Shown piece after piece: positions 1 through 6,527 of a stretch of DNA of 8,937 nt; position 1 is the stretch's first letter; each line of letters opens with the position of its first letter. The position numbers were made by a program, and so were the translations under genes. Under the pieces are notes generated by a model. That model saw nothing but the letters and a program-made list of their open reading frames with translations, had not been told where the DNA came from and searched no databases. Origin of the DNA: Candidatus Aerophobota bacterium (GTDB lineage: Bacteria; Aerophobota; Aerophobia; Aerophobales; AE-B3A); the NCBI GenBank assembly GCA_030672445.1, contig DAOVGK010000037.1, positions 1-8,937 on the forward strand, given 5' to 3'.

Positions 1-1
1 T

Positions 2-826
2 CTTGAGGAGACTAAAAATGATTCTGGCTTTGCCAAAAAGTTGGCTGATCTGGCTGATGTTTTCGTCAACGATGCCTTTGGAACAGCTCATCGAGCCCAT
101 GCCTCTACTGTAGGGGTGACTCAGTTTTTGCCAGCGGCGGCCGGTTTTTTAATGGCCAAAGAGCTTGAGGTTTTGGGAGAGATACTTACCCGGCCCGAGA
201 CTCCTTTTGTGGCTGTCCTGGGGGGAGCTAAGGTTTCTGATAAGATAGGAGTGTTGCATAATCTTCTGGGGAAATGCCAGGACATTCTTATCGGGGGAGG
301 GATGGCTTACACCTTTCTTAAAGCAAAAGGTATAGAGGTTGGGCGATCTCTTCTGTATCCTGAGAAGGTAAAAGACGCGGATCTTATAATGAGGCAGGCT
401 CCCCAGAAAGGCTCTCACCTTCTCCTTCCTCTTGATCACCGAATAGCCATGGAAGCAAAGCCCAATGTGGAGATGAGAATAGTACCACAGGACAAAATTC
501 CCCGCGATTATTTGGCTTTGGACATTGGACCTGAGACTATAAAACTCTTTGGGAAATCTATCAGAAAGGCAAAAACAGTATTCTGGAATGGACCAATGGG
601 GAGGTTTGAGATTGAGGATTTTGCCGAAGGTACCCGGGCTATAGCCACGATATTGGCCGAGTCCGGGGCAAAGGTAGTGGTGGGAGGAGGCGATTCCATT
701 GCTGCTCTCCAGAAGATGGGCTTAAAAGATAAGATGAGCTATGTCTCCACAGGAGGAGGGGCTTCTCTGGAGTTCCTGGAGGGAAAAGAGCTACCAGGAG
801 TAACCTCGCTAAGTGATAAGAAATAG
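2..826 (+). CDS. pgk: Phosphoglycerate kinase, 5'-truncated by window edge
   Basis: Cytosolic phosphoglycerate kinase, which transfers a phosphate between 1,3-bisphosphoglycerate and ADP in glycolysis/gluconeogenesis. The reading frame is open from base 2, so the TTG at 41 is internal and not a start. About 274 residues are visible; the family is usually near 395, so roughly the first 120 residues of the N-terminal (phosphoglycerate-binding) domain lie outside the window. Seen in order (residues counted from base 2): NDAFGTAHRAHAS (about 23-35, including the basic substrate-binding residues), LGGAKVSDKIGVL (about 73-85), then GGGMAYTFLKAKG, DIGPETIKLF, FWNGPMG, and the nucleotide-binding GGGDSIAALQKMG and STGGGASLEFLEG near the C terminus. 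The C-terminal ADP/ATP domain is complete and shows no frameshift. The stop TAG at 824-826 overlaps the ribosome binding site of tpiA, so the two are surely co-transcribed. Identification is secure. Confidence 0.97.
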   Translation, partial: LEETKNDSGFAKKLADLADVFVNDAFGTAHRAHASTVGVTQFLPAAAGFLMAKELEVLGEILTRPETPFVAVLGGAKVSDKIGVLHNLLGKCQDILIGGGMAYTFLKAKGIEVGRSLLYPEKVKDADLIMRQAPQKGSHLLLPLDHRIAMEAKPNVEMRIVPQDKIPRDYLALDIGPETIKLFGKSIRKAKTVFWNGPMGRFEIEDFAEGTRAIATILAESGAKVVVGGGDSIAALQKMGLKDKMSYVSTGGGASLEFLEGKELPGVTSLSDKK

Positions 827-829
827 GAG
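825..829 (+). promoter_or_regulatory. Shine-Dalgarno of tpiA overlapping pgk stop
   Basis: AGGAG lies six bases before the TTG at 836 and shares its first two bases with the pgk stop codon. It decides the non-ATG start of tpiA and implies translational coupling with pgk. Confidence 0.7.
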
Positions 830-835
830 CAAAGC

Positions 836-1591
836 TTGAGAAAACCTGTTTTTGGTGGCAACTGGAAGATGAACAAGACGGTAAAGGAATCTATGGAGGT
901 GGTGAAGCAGCTAAAAGAAGAGATTGGAGATGTTAGGAGGGTAGAAGTAGTAATTTTTCCTCCCTTTACTTCTCTTTGGGCAGTAAAAAAGATTATCGAA
1001 GATAGTCGGATAGGTCTGGGAGCACAGAATATGTACTGGGAAGAAAAAGGTGCCTATACTGGAGAAGTATCTCCTCTTATGCTGCTCGATGCAGGGTGTA
1101 AGTATGTGATTCTGGGCCACTCCGAGAGAAGGCAGTATTATGGGGAAACCGATGCCGGAGTAAACCGGAAAATTAAGGCAGCTCTTTCTCTGGGGCTCAT
1201 CCCCGTGGTTTGTGTAGGAGAATCACTAGAGGAAAGGAAAGCTGGTAGAGCAGAAGAAGTTGTTGAATCTCAGGTGAAAAAATGCCTGGAAGGACTTGAT
1301 TTGCCGCAAGCACAGAAATTAATTATTGCTTACGAGCCAGTTTGGGCTATAGGAACGGGCAAGATTGCTACTCCTCACCAGGCTCAGGAGATGCATAGCT
1401 TCATCAGGGAAATCCTAGAACAACTTTGGGGGAAGGAGATATCCTCCTCCACACGTATTCAATACGGAGGAAGTGTAAAGCCGGAGAATATTAAGGATTT
1501 AATGAGACAGCCAGATATAGATGGTGCCCTGGTCGGGGGAGCTAGTCTGAAGATTGATTCCTTCGTTAAAGTTGTCAAATATGAGGAGTGA
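836..1591 (+). CDS. tpiA: Triosephosphate isomerase
   Basis: Cytosolic TIM-barrel enzyme interconverting dihydroxyacetone phosphate and glyceraldehyde 3-phosphate. The 251-residue length is typical of the family. All catalytic elements are visible: GGNWKMN with Asn9 and Lys11, the electrophile His95 in ILGHSERR (92-99), the base Glu167 in AYEPVW (165-170), the flexible loop 6 PVWAIGTGK (168-176), and the phosphate-gripping YGGSVKP (210-216) and LVGGASL (232-238). The start is TTG, chosen because the conserved MRKPVFGGNWK N terminus begins there and an AGGAG sits six bases upstream. It lies 9 bp after pgk and its stop TGA (1589-1591) nearly touches secG, so it is the middle gene of a pgk-tpiA-secG operon whose promoter is upstream of the window. 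Nothing is missing or unusual apart from the start codon. Confidence 0.98.
   Translation: MRKPVFGGNWKMNKTVKESMEVVKQLKEEIGDVRRVEVVIFPPFTSLWAVKKIIEDSRIGLGAQNMYWEEKGAYTGEVSPLMLLDAGCKYVILGHSERRQYYGETDAGVNRKIKAALSLGLIPVVCVGESLEERKAGRAEEVVESQVKKCLEGLDLPQAQKLIIAYEPVWAIGTGKIATPHQAQEMHSFIREILEQLWGKEISSSTRIQYGGSVKPENIKDLMRQPDIDGALVGGASLKIDSFVKVVKYEE
1584..1588 (+). promoter_or_regulatory. Shine-Dalgarno deciding the secG start
   Basis: AGGAG ends five bases before the ATG at 1594. It overlaps the alternative in-frame GTG at 1588, which therefore has no ribosome binding site of its own. This favours ATG 1594. Confidence 0.65.
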
Positions 1592-1593
1592 AG

Positions 1594-1836
1594 ATGGGAT
1601 TTATTTTGACTATCCATGTAATCGTCTGTATTTTGTTGGTAGCCATGATTTTATTGCAGGTGGGAAGGGGGGCTAGCACGGGAGCATCCTTCGGGGGAGG
1701 AGTAAGAACTTTCTTTGGTCCTTCCGCGGCCGTTACTTTTCTGGGAAAGGTTATCATTGTCCTGGTAGTGATCTTCATAGTAACGACCGTTATCTTATCG
1801 GTATTGGCAACCGGGGGTAAGCTTCCCAAGATATAA
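1594..1836 (+). CDS. secG: Preprotein translocase subunit SecG
   Basis: Small inner-membrane subunit of the SecYEG translocon, which assists SecA-driven export of unfolded proteins. From the ATG at 1594 it is 80 residues, normal for the family. Two membrane segments are visible, about residues 3-22 and 52-73. They are joined by the diagnostic Gly-rich loop LQVGRGASTGASFGGG, followed by FFGPSAA, which matches the family pattern (Q-x-G-[RK]-G, then FGGG, then a Phe-Gly element). A GTG at 1588 would add two residues, but the AGGAG at 1584-1588 overlaps it and is well spaced from the ATG. The gene follows tpiA by 2 bp and closes the operon. A secG partner behind tpiA is a frequent bacterial arrangement. 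No terminator hairpin with a T-tract is visible downstream. Confidence 0.95.
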   Translation: MGFILTIHVIVCILLVAMILLQVGRGASTGASFGGGVRTFFGPSAAVTFLGKVIIVLVVIFIVTTVILSVLATGGKLPKI

Positions 1837-1845
1837 ACCCGAGCC

Positions 1846-1903
1846 CCGGACATCGAGTAAGCTGGAAGTGGTTCAGATAAAATTCTAAGATTCATCTGTC
1901 CGG
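1846..1903. repeat. Inverted repeat in the secG-peptidase spacer
   Basis: CCGGACA at 1846-1852 is exactly complementary to TGTCCGG at 1897-1903, with a 44-base interval. The interval contains a weak nested pairing (about AGAT 1875-1878 with ATCT 1894-1897). There is no T-run after the second arm, so it is not a canonical intrinsic terminator. The left arm overlaps CGGACAT (1847-1853), a unit also seen in degenerate form in the spacer repeat at 6555-6582. Its function is unknown; it could be a chance pairing. Confidence 0.4.
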
Positions 1904-1914
1904 CGATGATGCAA

Positions 1915-1920
1915 TATAAT
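1915..1920 (+). promoter_or_regulatory. Candidate -10 box for the M42 peptidase gene
   Basis: A perfect TATAAT lies about 18 bases before the peptidase ribosome binding site, which would give a short leader. No good -35 is seen: the best match, TTCATC at 1891-1896 with an 18-base spacer, fits the consensus at only three of six positions, and there is no extended -10 TG. It suggests the peptidase gene can be transcribed separately from pgk-tpiA-secG. Confidence 0.45.
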
Positions 1921-1935
1921 TGATAAAATTCCTTG

Positions 1936-1942
1936 AAGGGGG
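1936..1942 (+). promoter_or_regulatory. Shine-Dalgarno deciding the M42 peptidase start
   Basis: AAGGGGG lies five bases before ATG 1948. The alternative in-frame TTG at 1933 lies just upstream of this purine run and has no ribosome binding site of its own, so the ATG is preferred. Confidence 0.6.
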
Positions 1943-1947
1943 AAGTG

Positions 1948-3012
1948 ATGAAAGAAATATCCTTCCAGTTTTTAAGGCAACTAGTGAAAGCTCCCAGTCC
2001 TTCAGGATTTGAGCAACCAGTACAAAAGATAGTCAGAGAACAAATGACGAAGTTTGCCGATGAGGTTAAGACAGATGTTCACGGAAATGTCATCGCAGTA
2101 AAAAATCCCGGAGGAAGTCCCCGTTTAATGCTAGCTGGACACTGCGACGAGATTGGATTTATGATTAGATATATTGACAAGGCTGGATTTATCTTCTTCT
2201 CCTCCATCGGGGGAATAGATGCCCATATCGTTCCTGGGAAAAGAGTAAAGATCCACACTCGAAATGGTCCGGTATTGGGAGTGGTGGGGAAAAAGCCTAT
2301 TCATATCATGGAGCAAGAAGAAAGAAAGAAGGTGGTCAAGCTCTCTGAACAGTGGATTGATATAGGTGTCAAGGATAAAAAAGAAGCAGAAAAACTGGTC
2401 TCTATCGGGGACCCAATTACATTTTCTGAAGGATTAGAAAGACTTCAGGGTGAACTGGCTGTCTCCCGGGGATTTGATGATAAAATGGGGACTTTTGTGG
2501 TGTGCGAGGTTCTAAGAGACATCGCTGATAAGCCATTGGAAGCAGCCGTATTTGCTACTTCTACCGTCCAGGAGGAAGTGGGCCTAAGAGGAGCACGAAC
2601 AGCAGCCTACTTCATCAATCCCCAGGTAGGGATTGCTGTGGATGTGGGAATAGCCACTGATTTTCCTGGAGTGGATAAAAAGAAAGAGGGGGAGATACGT
2701 GTAGGAGAAGGGGCCATTCTTTATCGAGGAGCTAACATAAACCCTAAAGTAGAAGAGTTACTCATCACCACTGCTCAAGAAGAACACATTCCTTACCAAC
2801 TTTCTGGGGAGGCTAAAGCCACTCCTACTGATGCCAATGTCATTCAGATTAGTCGTGCAGGAGTAGCAGCGGGTCTGGTCTCGGTGCCTCTGCGTTATCT
2901 TCATAGCCCGGTAGAGGTTCTTTCACTCCGGGATCTAGAGAACGTGGTAAAGCTTTTAAGTGTCTTTACTCAGAGGGTAAATGGGAAAATGAGTTTCATA
3001 CCAGGAGAGTGA
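1948..3012 (+). CDS. M42 family metal-dependent aminopeptidase (glutamyl aminopeptidase/endoglucanase type)
   Basis: Cytosolic co-catalytic metallo-aminopeptidase of family M42 (TET/FrvX/YsdC group), whose members assemble into tetrahedral dodecamers and trim peptides from their N termini. From ATG 1948 it has 354 residues, the usual size. The two-metal site is complete: His65 and Asp67 in AGHCDEIGFM, bridging Asp177 in RGFDDKMG, catalytic Glu209 and metal ligand Glu210 in TVQEEVGLRGA, Asp232 in DVGIATD, and His319 in RYLHSPVEV. The family's inserted dimerisation domain lies between about residues 70 and 165. A TTG at 1933 would add five residues, but the AAGGGGG run favours the ATG. The gene follows secG after 111 bp and has a candidate -10 box. 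Peptide specificity (Glu/Asp, Leu or Lys) cannot be read from the sequence, and some relatives are misannotated as endoglucanases. It has no signal peptide. Family assignment is secure; exact substrate is not. Confidence 0.94.
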   Translation: MKEISFQFLRQLVKAPSPSGFEQPVQKIVREQMTKFADEVKTDVHGNVIAVKNPGGSPRLMLAGHCDEIGFMIRYIDKAGFIFFSSIGGIDAHIVPGKRVKIHTRNGPVLGVVGKKPIHIMEQEERKKVVKLSEQWIDIGVKDKKEAEKLVSIGDPITFSEGLERLQGELAVSRGFDDKMGTFVVCEVLRDIADKPLEAAVFATSTVQEEVGLRGARTAAYFINPQVGIAVDVGIATDFPGVDKKKEGEIRVGEGAILYRGANINPKVEELLITTAQEEHIPYQLSGEAKATPTDANVIQISRAGVAAGLVSVPLRYLHSPVEVLSLRDLENVVKLLSVFTQRVNGKMSFIPGE

Positions 3013-3026
3013 TGGTTTATATCTGT

Positions 3027-3986
3027 TTAGAAGCTATAGGAGAGGGAAAAGCGGTGAGTGTGACGAAGATCTCTGTTGGATAAGAAGGCATAGTTAAACT
3101 TAAACCTTTCTATTTCCTCTCCCACCGGGATGTGAAAACCTAATCCGGCAGTAAAACTAAAATCAGCAAACTTCTGGAATGTTTTAACTATTCCCAGGCG
3201 AATCCCGATACCTTGTATCGGCCACCACTCGCCGCCTAAGCGAATCTCCCTGGGAAAGTCTTCTCGGCAAGCTCCTATATCTAAGGCTAAAAGGCCTCGG
3301 GGAGAAAATCTATAAGCTGTGCCTAATTTTACAGTGAGGGGCATAGATTCTTTCCTCTGCGTTCCCCACTTTACCTGAGAAATTAAATCCTCTACCTTAG
3401 CTCCCCATGAGAACTTTTTTCTTCGTATGAAAAAGGCGGCGTCTAAACCATAGCCACTGCCCTCCTCCCAGGTAGTAGTCTGTTTTAGGTATTTTAGATT
3501 AACTCCCCAGGAGCTAAAAGCCTCCTTCGGGCTTAGTTTGGTGGGTGACAAAAACTGTCCATAGGAATAGAAAATCAAGTCATAATTCCATTTCTCCGGT
3601 TCAAGATCCGCCGATAATCGACTCCAACTGATTCCTCCTGCCCCCATACCGGTAGTGGGTTCCACCAAGGAGAGGAAATAATGGTGCAGAAGACCCAACC
3701 CGTGCAAATTGACGTGCATTGTTCCCAGTTGTCTTTGCCTGATCTGAACCAAACCGGCTGGATTAAAGTAGCAGGCTCCATAGTCGTCGGCTATGGCTAC
3801 AAAGACACCGCCCATCCCCATAGCTCTGACACTAATAGGAAGACCGACAAAGCCGCTGTCGGTGACATGCAAATAATCAGCACCATGGCCAAGCCACGGA
3901 ATTAGAAAAATTAGGCTGCTAACCGTTAAAACGACTAATAAAATCCCTCTTTTTTGGGATGCTACCTTGATTAATTGTCCTCTCAC
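3027..3986 (-). CDS. PorV/UPF0164-type outer-membrane beta-barrel protein
   Basis: Predicted outer-membrane protein of 319 residues related to the PorV/PQ (UPF0164) family of FadL-like barrels. The N terminus has a signal peptide: basic n-region (R2, K7, K12, R13), hydrophobic core about 14-30, probable cleavage after GHGA near residue 36. The mature protein opens with the family signature SVRAMGMGGVFVAIADD...CYFNPAGL (52-79). Alternating hydrophobic strands rich in Gly and aromatics follow, with WWPIQGIGIRLGI at 255-267, and the chain ends in RFSLSYSF, whose terminal Phe is the usual BAM-recognition residue. In Bacteroidetes PorV serves type IX secretion; here no T9SS gene is nearby, so the role (transport, surface anchoring or structural) is unknown. 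The start is GTG at 3986, the only start before an upstream in-frame stop, with a weak ribosome site. It is convergent with the peptidase gene, 14 bp away, and has its own strong promoter. Confidence 0.82.
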   Translation of the reverse strand: MRGQLIKVASQKRGILLVVLTVSSLIFLIPWLGHGADYLHVTDSGFVGLPISVRAMGMGGVFVAIADDYGACYFNPAGLVQIRQRQLGTMHVNLHGLGLLHHYFLSLVEPTTGMGAGGISWSRLSADLEPEKWNYDLIFYSYGQFLSPTKLSPKEAFSSWGVNLKYLKQTTTWEEGSGYGLDAAFFIRRKKFSWGAKVEDLISQVKWGTQRKESMPLTVKLGTAYRFSPRGLLALDIGACREDFPREIRLGGEWWPIQGIGIRLGIVKTFQKFADFSFTAGLGFHIPVGEEIERFKFNYAFLSNRDLRHTHRFSLSYSF

Positions 3987-4065
3987 CGGTTCCGCTTTGG
4001 TGAACTTTTCAAAGTTCTTTCTCTAGTTTTCTGAAAATTTCCTTCTTTTCGCTGCCTCAAACTCC

Positions 4066-4094
4066 TTTATATCATATTCACAAAAGACAGTCAA
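4066..4094 (-). promoter_or_regulatory. Strong sigma-70-type promoter of the PorV-like gene
   Basis: On the minus strand TTGACT (complement of 4089-4094) is followed after exactly 17 bases by TATAAA (complement of 4066-4071), five of six matches at both boxes with ideal spacing. Transcription would begin near 4059, leaving a leader of about 70 bases before the GTG at 3986. The site starts only some 15 bp beyond the trxB stop, so the barrel gene need not depend on read-through from trxB. Confidence 0.65.
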
Positions 4095-4109
4095 ACAGCA
4101 CGATTTTAC

Positions 4110-5054
4110 TCATTTATATTCAATTCCCTTTACTTTATTTATGTATTTTTCCGCTGAGCAGGCGGCTAAGGCACCTTCACCGCAGGCGACTACTACCTGC
4201 TTTAGCAAATTTTTTCTTACGTCACCACAGGCAAAGACACCGGGCACATTAGTCTCTAAATTGGCTCGTGTTTTTACAAATCCTTTTTTATCAAGCTCTA
4301 CCAAGCCTCGTATAAATTCTGTGTTTGGTTTTAAGCCAACGGAGATGAATACTCCTGAGCAAGGGACCTTTTTTATCTTCCCGGTTTCTAGATCTTTGAG
4401 CTTGACTCCCTTAACCTGGCTATCTCCATAAATCACTTTTACTACTGATCTAAAGATTGTCTCAACTTTAGGATTTCTAAATGCTCTTTCCTGCAGGATC
4501 TTTTCTGCTCTCAGCATTCCTCGGCGATGAACGAGATGGACTTTTCGGGCAAATCTAACCAGATGTAAGGTCTCTTGTAAGGCAGTATTACCTCCCCCCA
4601 CTACCATCACCTCTTGATCCTTGAAAAAGGGGGCATCGCACGTAGCACAATAGGATACCCCCCGCCCGACAAATGTTGCCTCTCCCTCAGCTCCTAATTT
4701 ACTTGGCTCAGTGCCACTGGCAATTATTACCGCCAGCATGGTATATTTCTTGTCGGAGAGGGTATGAATGATTTTCTTTTCTCCATCCAGTTCAATTCGC
4801 TTAGCCTCAACTTGTTCTAGCTTCATTCCCAGGTTTTCTGCTTGTCTCTGCATCTTTTCCATTAGTCTCTTAGGGGATATAGGAAGTGGAACCCCAGGAT
4901 AGTTTTCAATCCTTTGGGAAAGGAGAATCTGACCTCCAGGAACAAGTCTTTCCAGGACCACTGCATCCAGTCGAGCTCTGCGGGCGTAAATAGAGGCTGT
5001 CAACCCCGCTGGTCCCGCCCCAATTATTACCAGATCATAAGTTTTGTGGGTCAT
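4110..5054 (-). CDS. trxB: Thioredoxin-disulfide reductase
   Basis: Cytosolic FAD flavoenzyme passing electrons from NADPH to thioredoxin. The 314 residues match the bacterial low-molecular-weight type. Domains in order: FAD-binding Rossmann motif VIIGAGPAGLTASIYARRA (9-27); the inserted NADPH domain (about 115-245) with the redox-active CATC (Cys136, Cys139) and dinucleotide motif VVGGGNTALQE (151-161); the basic HRR (176-178), which in the family selects NADPH through its 2'-phosphate; and the C-terminal FAD motif GVFACGDVR (272-280). The ATG at 5054 has an AAGGAG seven bases upstream (5062-5067). It lies 55 bp downstream of nadK on the same strand and is the last gene of the DUF212-nadK-trxB unit. 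No terminator is obvious between its stop and the next promoter. Ferredoxin- or flavodoxin-linked relatives usually lack either CxxC or HRR, so thioredoxin reductase is the best call. Confidence 0.95.
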   Translation of the reverse strand: MTHKTYDLVIIGAGPAGLTASIYARRARLDAVVLERLVPGGQILLSQRIENYPGVPLPISPKRLMEKMQRQAENLGMKLEQVEAKRIELDGEKKIIHTLSDKKYTMLAVIIASGTEPSKLGAEGEATFVGRGVSYCATCDAPFFKDQEVMVVGGGNTALQETLHLVRFARKVHLVHRRGMLRAEKILQERAFRNPKVETIFRSVVKVIYGDSQVKGVKLKDLETGKIKKVPCSGVFISVGLKPNTEFIRGLVELDKKGFVKTRANLETNVPGVFACGDVRKNLLKQVVVACGEGALAACSAEKYINKVKGIEYK

Positions 5055-5109
5055 CTACTTACTCCTTCATAGCGGAGAAGATATCCAATGGGAATTCGAA
5101 AACATTATT

Positions 5110-5988
5110 TTACCCTGGAGCTTTATAACTAATGCCAGTCCATCCCAGTTTGGTTTGCAGCATTCTGAAGAAAAACTTCTCCTTTAGTCTTATCAAAGTA
5201 GCCTGAGAGGAAGCCTTTTTTACTCTAACTATATCCTTTTCCTCTAGATCATAGACAACCTGACCATCTAGGGTAAGTAGGGTTTTACCGGAAGAAGGCT
5301 CCACAATGACATCTATCTCATCTGTTTCCGAGATGATTAAGGGTCTCACCGCCAGCGTATGGGCGCAGATAGGGGAGAGAATCACAACCCCCAGATTGGG
5401 ATGCACTACCGGGCCACCAGTGGAAAGAGAATAAGCCGTAGAACCGGTAGGCGTGGAAATAACTAGTCCATCAGCCGAGTAAGTAGTAATAAATTCTCCG
5501 CCCACGAAGGTCTTAAGATTTATAATACGAGGAATCCCTCTTTTACTGATCACTACATCATTTAAAGCAAGACAGGTTTCTATTTTTTTTTTATTTCGGA
5601 TGAGATTTGCCTCCAACATGAGGCGTTTTTCGGTTCGGTAATCTTCAGCTAAGATCTTCTTCAGACCCTGCCGATATCGGGAAATAGGAATCTCAGTAAG
5701 AAAGCCTAATCCCCCAAAATTGATGCCCAGAAGAGGAACCTCATAAGGGGCAAAATCCCGGGCTGCTCGGCAAAGAGTTCCATCCCCCCCCAGACTGATA
5801 ACAAGATTTGAGATTTCACCCATCTGTTTTCTGTCCGCTACTAGATCATCCCGATGGATCCTCTTCCCTAACCAATTAGTTACCAGAACCCGATTTTCTT
5901 TTTCCTCTAGCCATTGGATCATACCCCGGGCATACTGCACTGCACCTTCTTTCTCTCTATTTACAATTATCCCCATGGTTTTAGACAT
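5110..5988 (-). CDS. nadK: NAD kinase (ATP-NAD kinase)
   Basis: Cytosolic enzyme phosphorylating NAD+ to NADP+, the only known de novo route to NADP(H). It has 292 residues, the usual bacterial length. Motifs: GGDGT (67-71) in the nucleotide-binding loop, GINFGGLGFLTE (88-99), Asn143-Asp144 in ALNDVVIS, the NAD-binding TYSADGLVISTPTGSTAYSLSTGGP (about 169-192, with Asp173 and the PTGSTAYS turn), and the C-terminal HTLAVRPL (210-217). The ATG at 5988 has AGAGGA about seven bases upstream, and only 12 bp separate it from the DUF212 gene, so the two are co-transcribed. trxB follows 55 bp downstream. Two homopolymers are notable in the coding strand: a G8 run inside the GGDG codons (5784-5791) and an A10 run (5583-5592) coding Asn-Lys-Lys-Lys-Ile at 132-136. 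The frame is intact across both. Confidence 0.96.
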   Translation of the reverse strand: MSKTMGIIVNREKEGAVQYARGMIQWLEEKENRVLVTNWLGKRIHRDDLVADRKQMGEISNLVISLGGDGTLCRAARDFAPYEVPLLGINFGGLGFLTEIPISRYRQGLKKILAEDYRTEKRLMLEANLIRNKKKIETCLALNDVVISKRGIPRIINLKTFVGGEFITTYSADGLVISTPTGSTAYSLSTGGPVVHPNLGVVILSPICAHTLAVRPLIISETDEIDVIVEPSSGKTLLTLDGQVVYDLEEKDIVRVKKASSQATLIRLKEKFFFRMLQTKLGWTGISYKAPG

Positions 5989-6000
5989 TCTTCTTTCCTC

Positions 6001-6444
6001 TTACATCCAGAGCAAAGCCATGAAAAATCCTACTATTCCCCCCACTAGAACCTCAATGGGGCTGTGGCCCATGCTTTCCTTTAGTTTGAGTTTTGTGTTA
6101 GCTTGGTAGGCCAGATGGTGAATCAATTCATTCAAAAATTCTGCTTGTCTTCCTACTTCTCTGCGCACGCCAATCGCCTCGTACATAGTAACCAGAGCCA
6201 GAACTAAAACGATGATGAAAATGGTAGATCCCATCCCCTGCTTTATTCCTACGCCTGTGAGCAAGGCTACCACAGCCGCAGCATGAGAGGAGGGCATCCC
6301 CCCTGGTTCTATAAAGCGGTGGAATTTTATCTTTTTCTCCTCTACGGCTGAGACTACCACTTTTAGTGCCTGGGCCATAATCCAGGCCCAAAAAACAGCC
6401 ATGAGCAAAGGATGGTTAAAAATAAAGTAAAGAATTTTCAGCAT
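6001..6444 (-). CDS. Divergent PAP2 (DUF212) family integral membrane protein
   Basis: Small membrane protein of the DUF212/divergent PAP2 family (PF02681; YuiD-like), distantly related to acid phosphatase/vanadium haloperoxidases, whose catalytic role is not established. The 147-residue length is normal. Hallmarks are visible: a first membrane segment (about 6-31) containing WAWIMAQALKVV, the loop PGGMPSSHAAAV (47-58), a membrane segment 60-87, the GVRREVGRQAEFLNEL block (92-107), and the C-terminal GHSPIEVLVGGIVG (126-139) leading into a last membrane segment. The usual Asp before the xGVRR element is Glu89 here. The ATG at 6444 is preceded by AGGTGG at a four-base spacing. It is the first gene of a DUF212-nadK-trxB set and sits 193 bp downstream of xseB. 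In many bacteria the family lies beside isoprenoid or exonuclease VII genes, hinting at polyprenyl-phosphate metabolism, but that is inference. Confidence 0.9.
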   Translation of the reverse strand: MLKILYFIFNHPLLMAVFWAWIMAQALKVVVSAVEEKKIKFHRFIEPGGMPSSHAAAVVALLTGVGIKQGMGSTIFIIVLVLALVTMYEAIGVRREVGRQAEFLNELIHHLAYQANTKLKLKESMGHSPIEVLVGGIVGFFMALLWM

Positions 6445-6527
6445 GGACCCACCTAATAATTCAGGGGTTTTTCCTTGTTCAAGTTCAGGAATTTGTATCT
6501 TTAGCTAGTTACTGGACCCTAGGTTGC

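Noticed and set aside
149..439. Antisense 96-residue ORF within pgk
   Set aside because: It lies wholly opposite a strongly conserved phosphoglycerate kinase frame and shows no family motifs; it is a shadow.
1588..1593. GTG start for secG overlapping the tpiA stop
   Set aside because: The AGGAG at 1584-1588 overlaps this GTG and is correctly spaced only for ATG 1594.
1575..1895. Minus-strand 106-residue ORF opposite secG
   Set aside because: secG on the plus strand has clear family motifs and operon context; the antisense product is low-complexity Thr/Pro-rich and unrecognisable.
1837..1932. Possible tRNA or riboswitch in the secG-peptidase spacer
   Set aside because: The 7-bp arms enclose 44 bases, but there is no T-loop GTTCRA element, CCA-type acceptor or recognisable riboswitch core.
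1933..1947. TTG start for the M42 peptidase
   Set aside because: It has no ribosome binding site before it, while ATG 1948 has AAGGGGG at five-base spacing.
3681..3905. Plus-strand 74-residue ORF opposite the PorV-like gene
   Set aside because: It is antisense to the conserved PorV signature region and has no ribosome site or recognisable motif.
4141..4431. Plus-strand 96-residue ORF opposite trxB
   Set aside because: Shadow of the conserved C-terminal FAD region of thioredoxin reductase.
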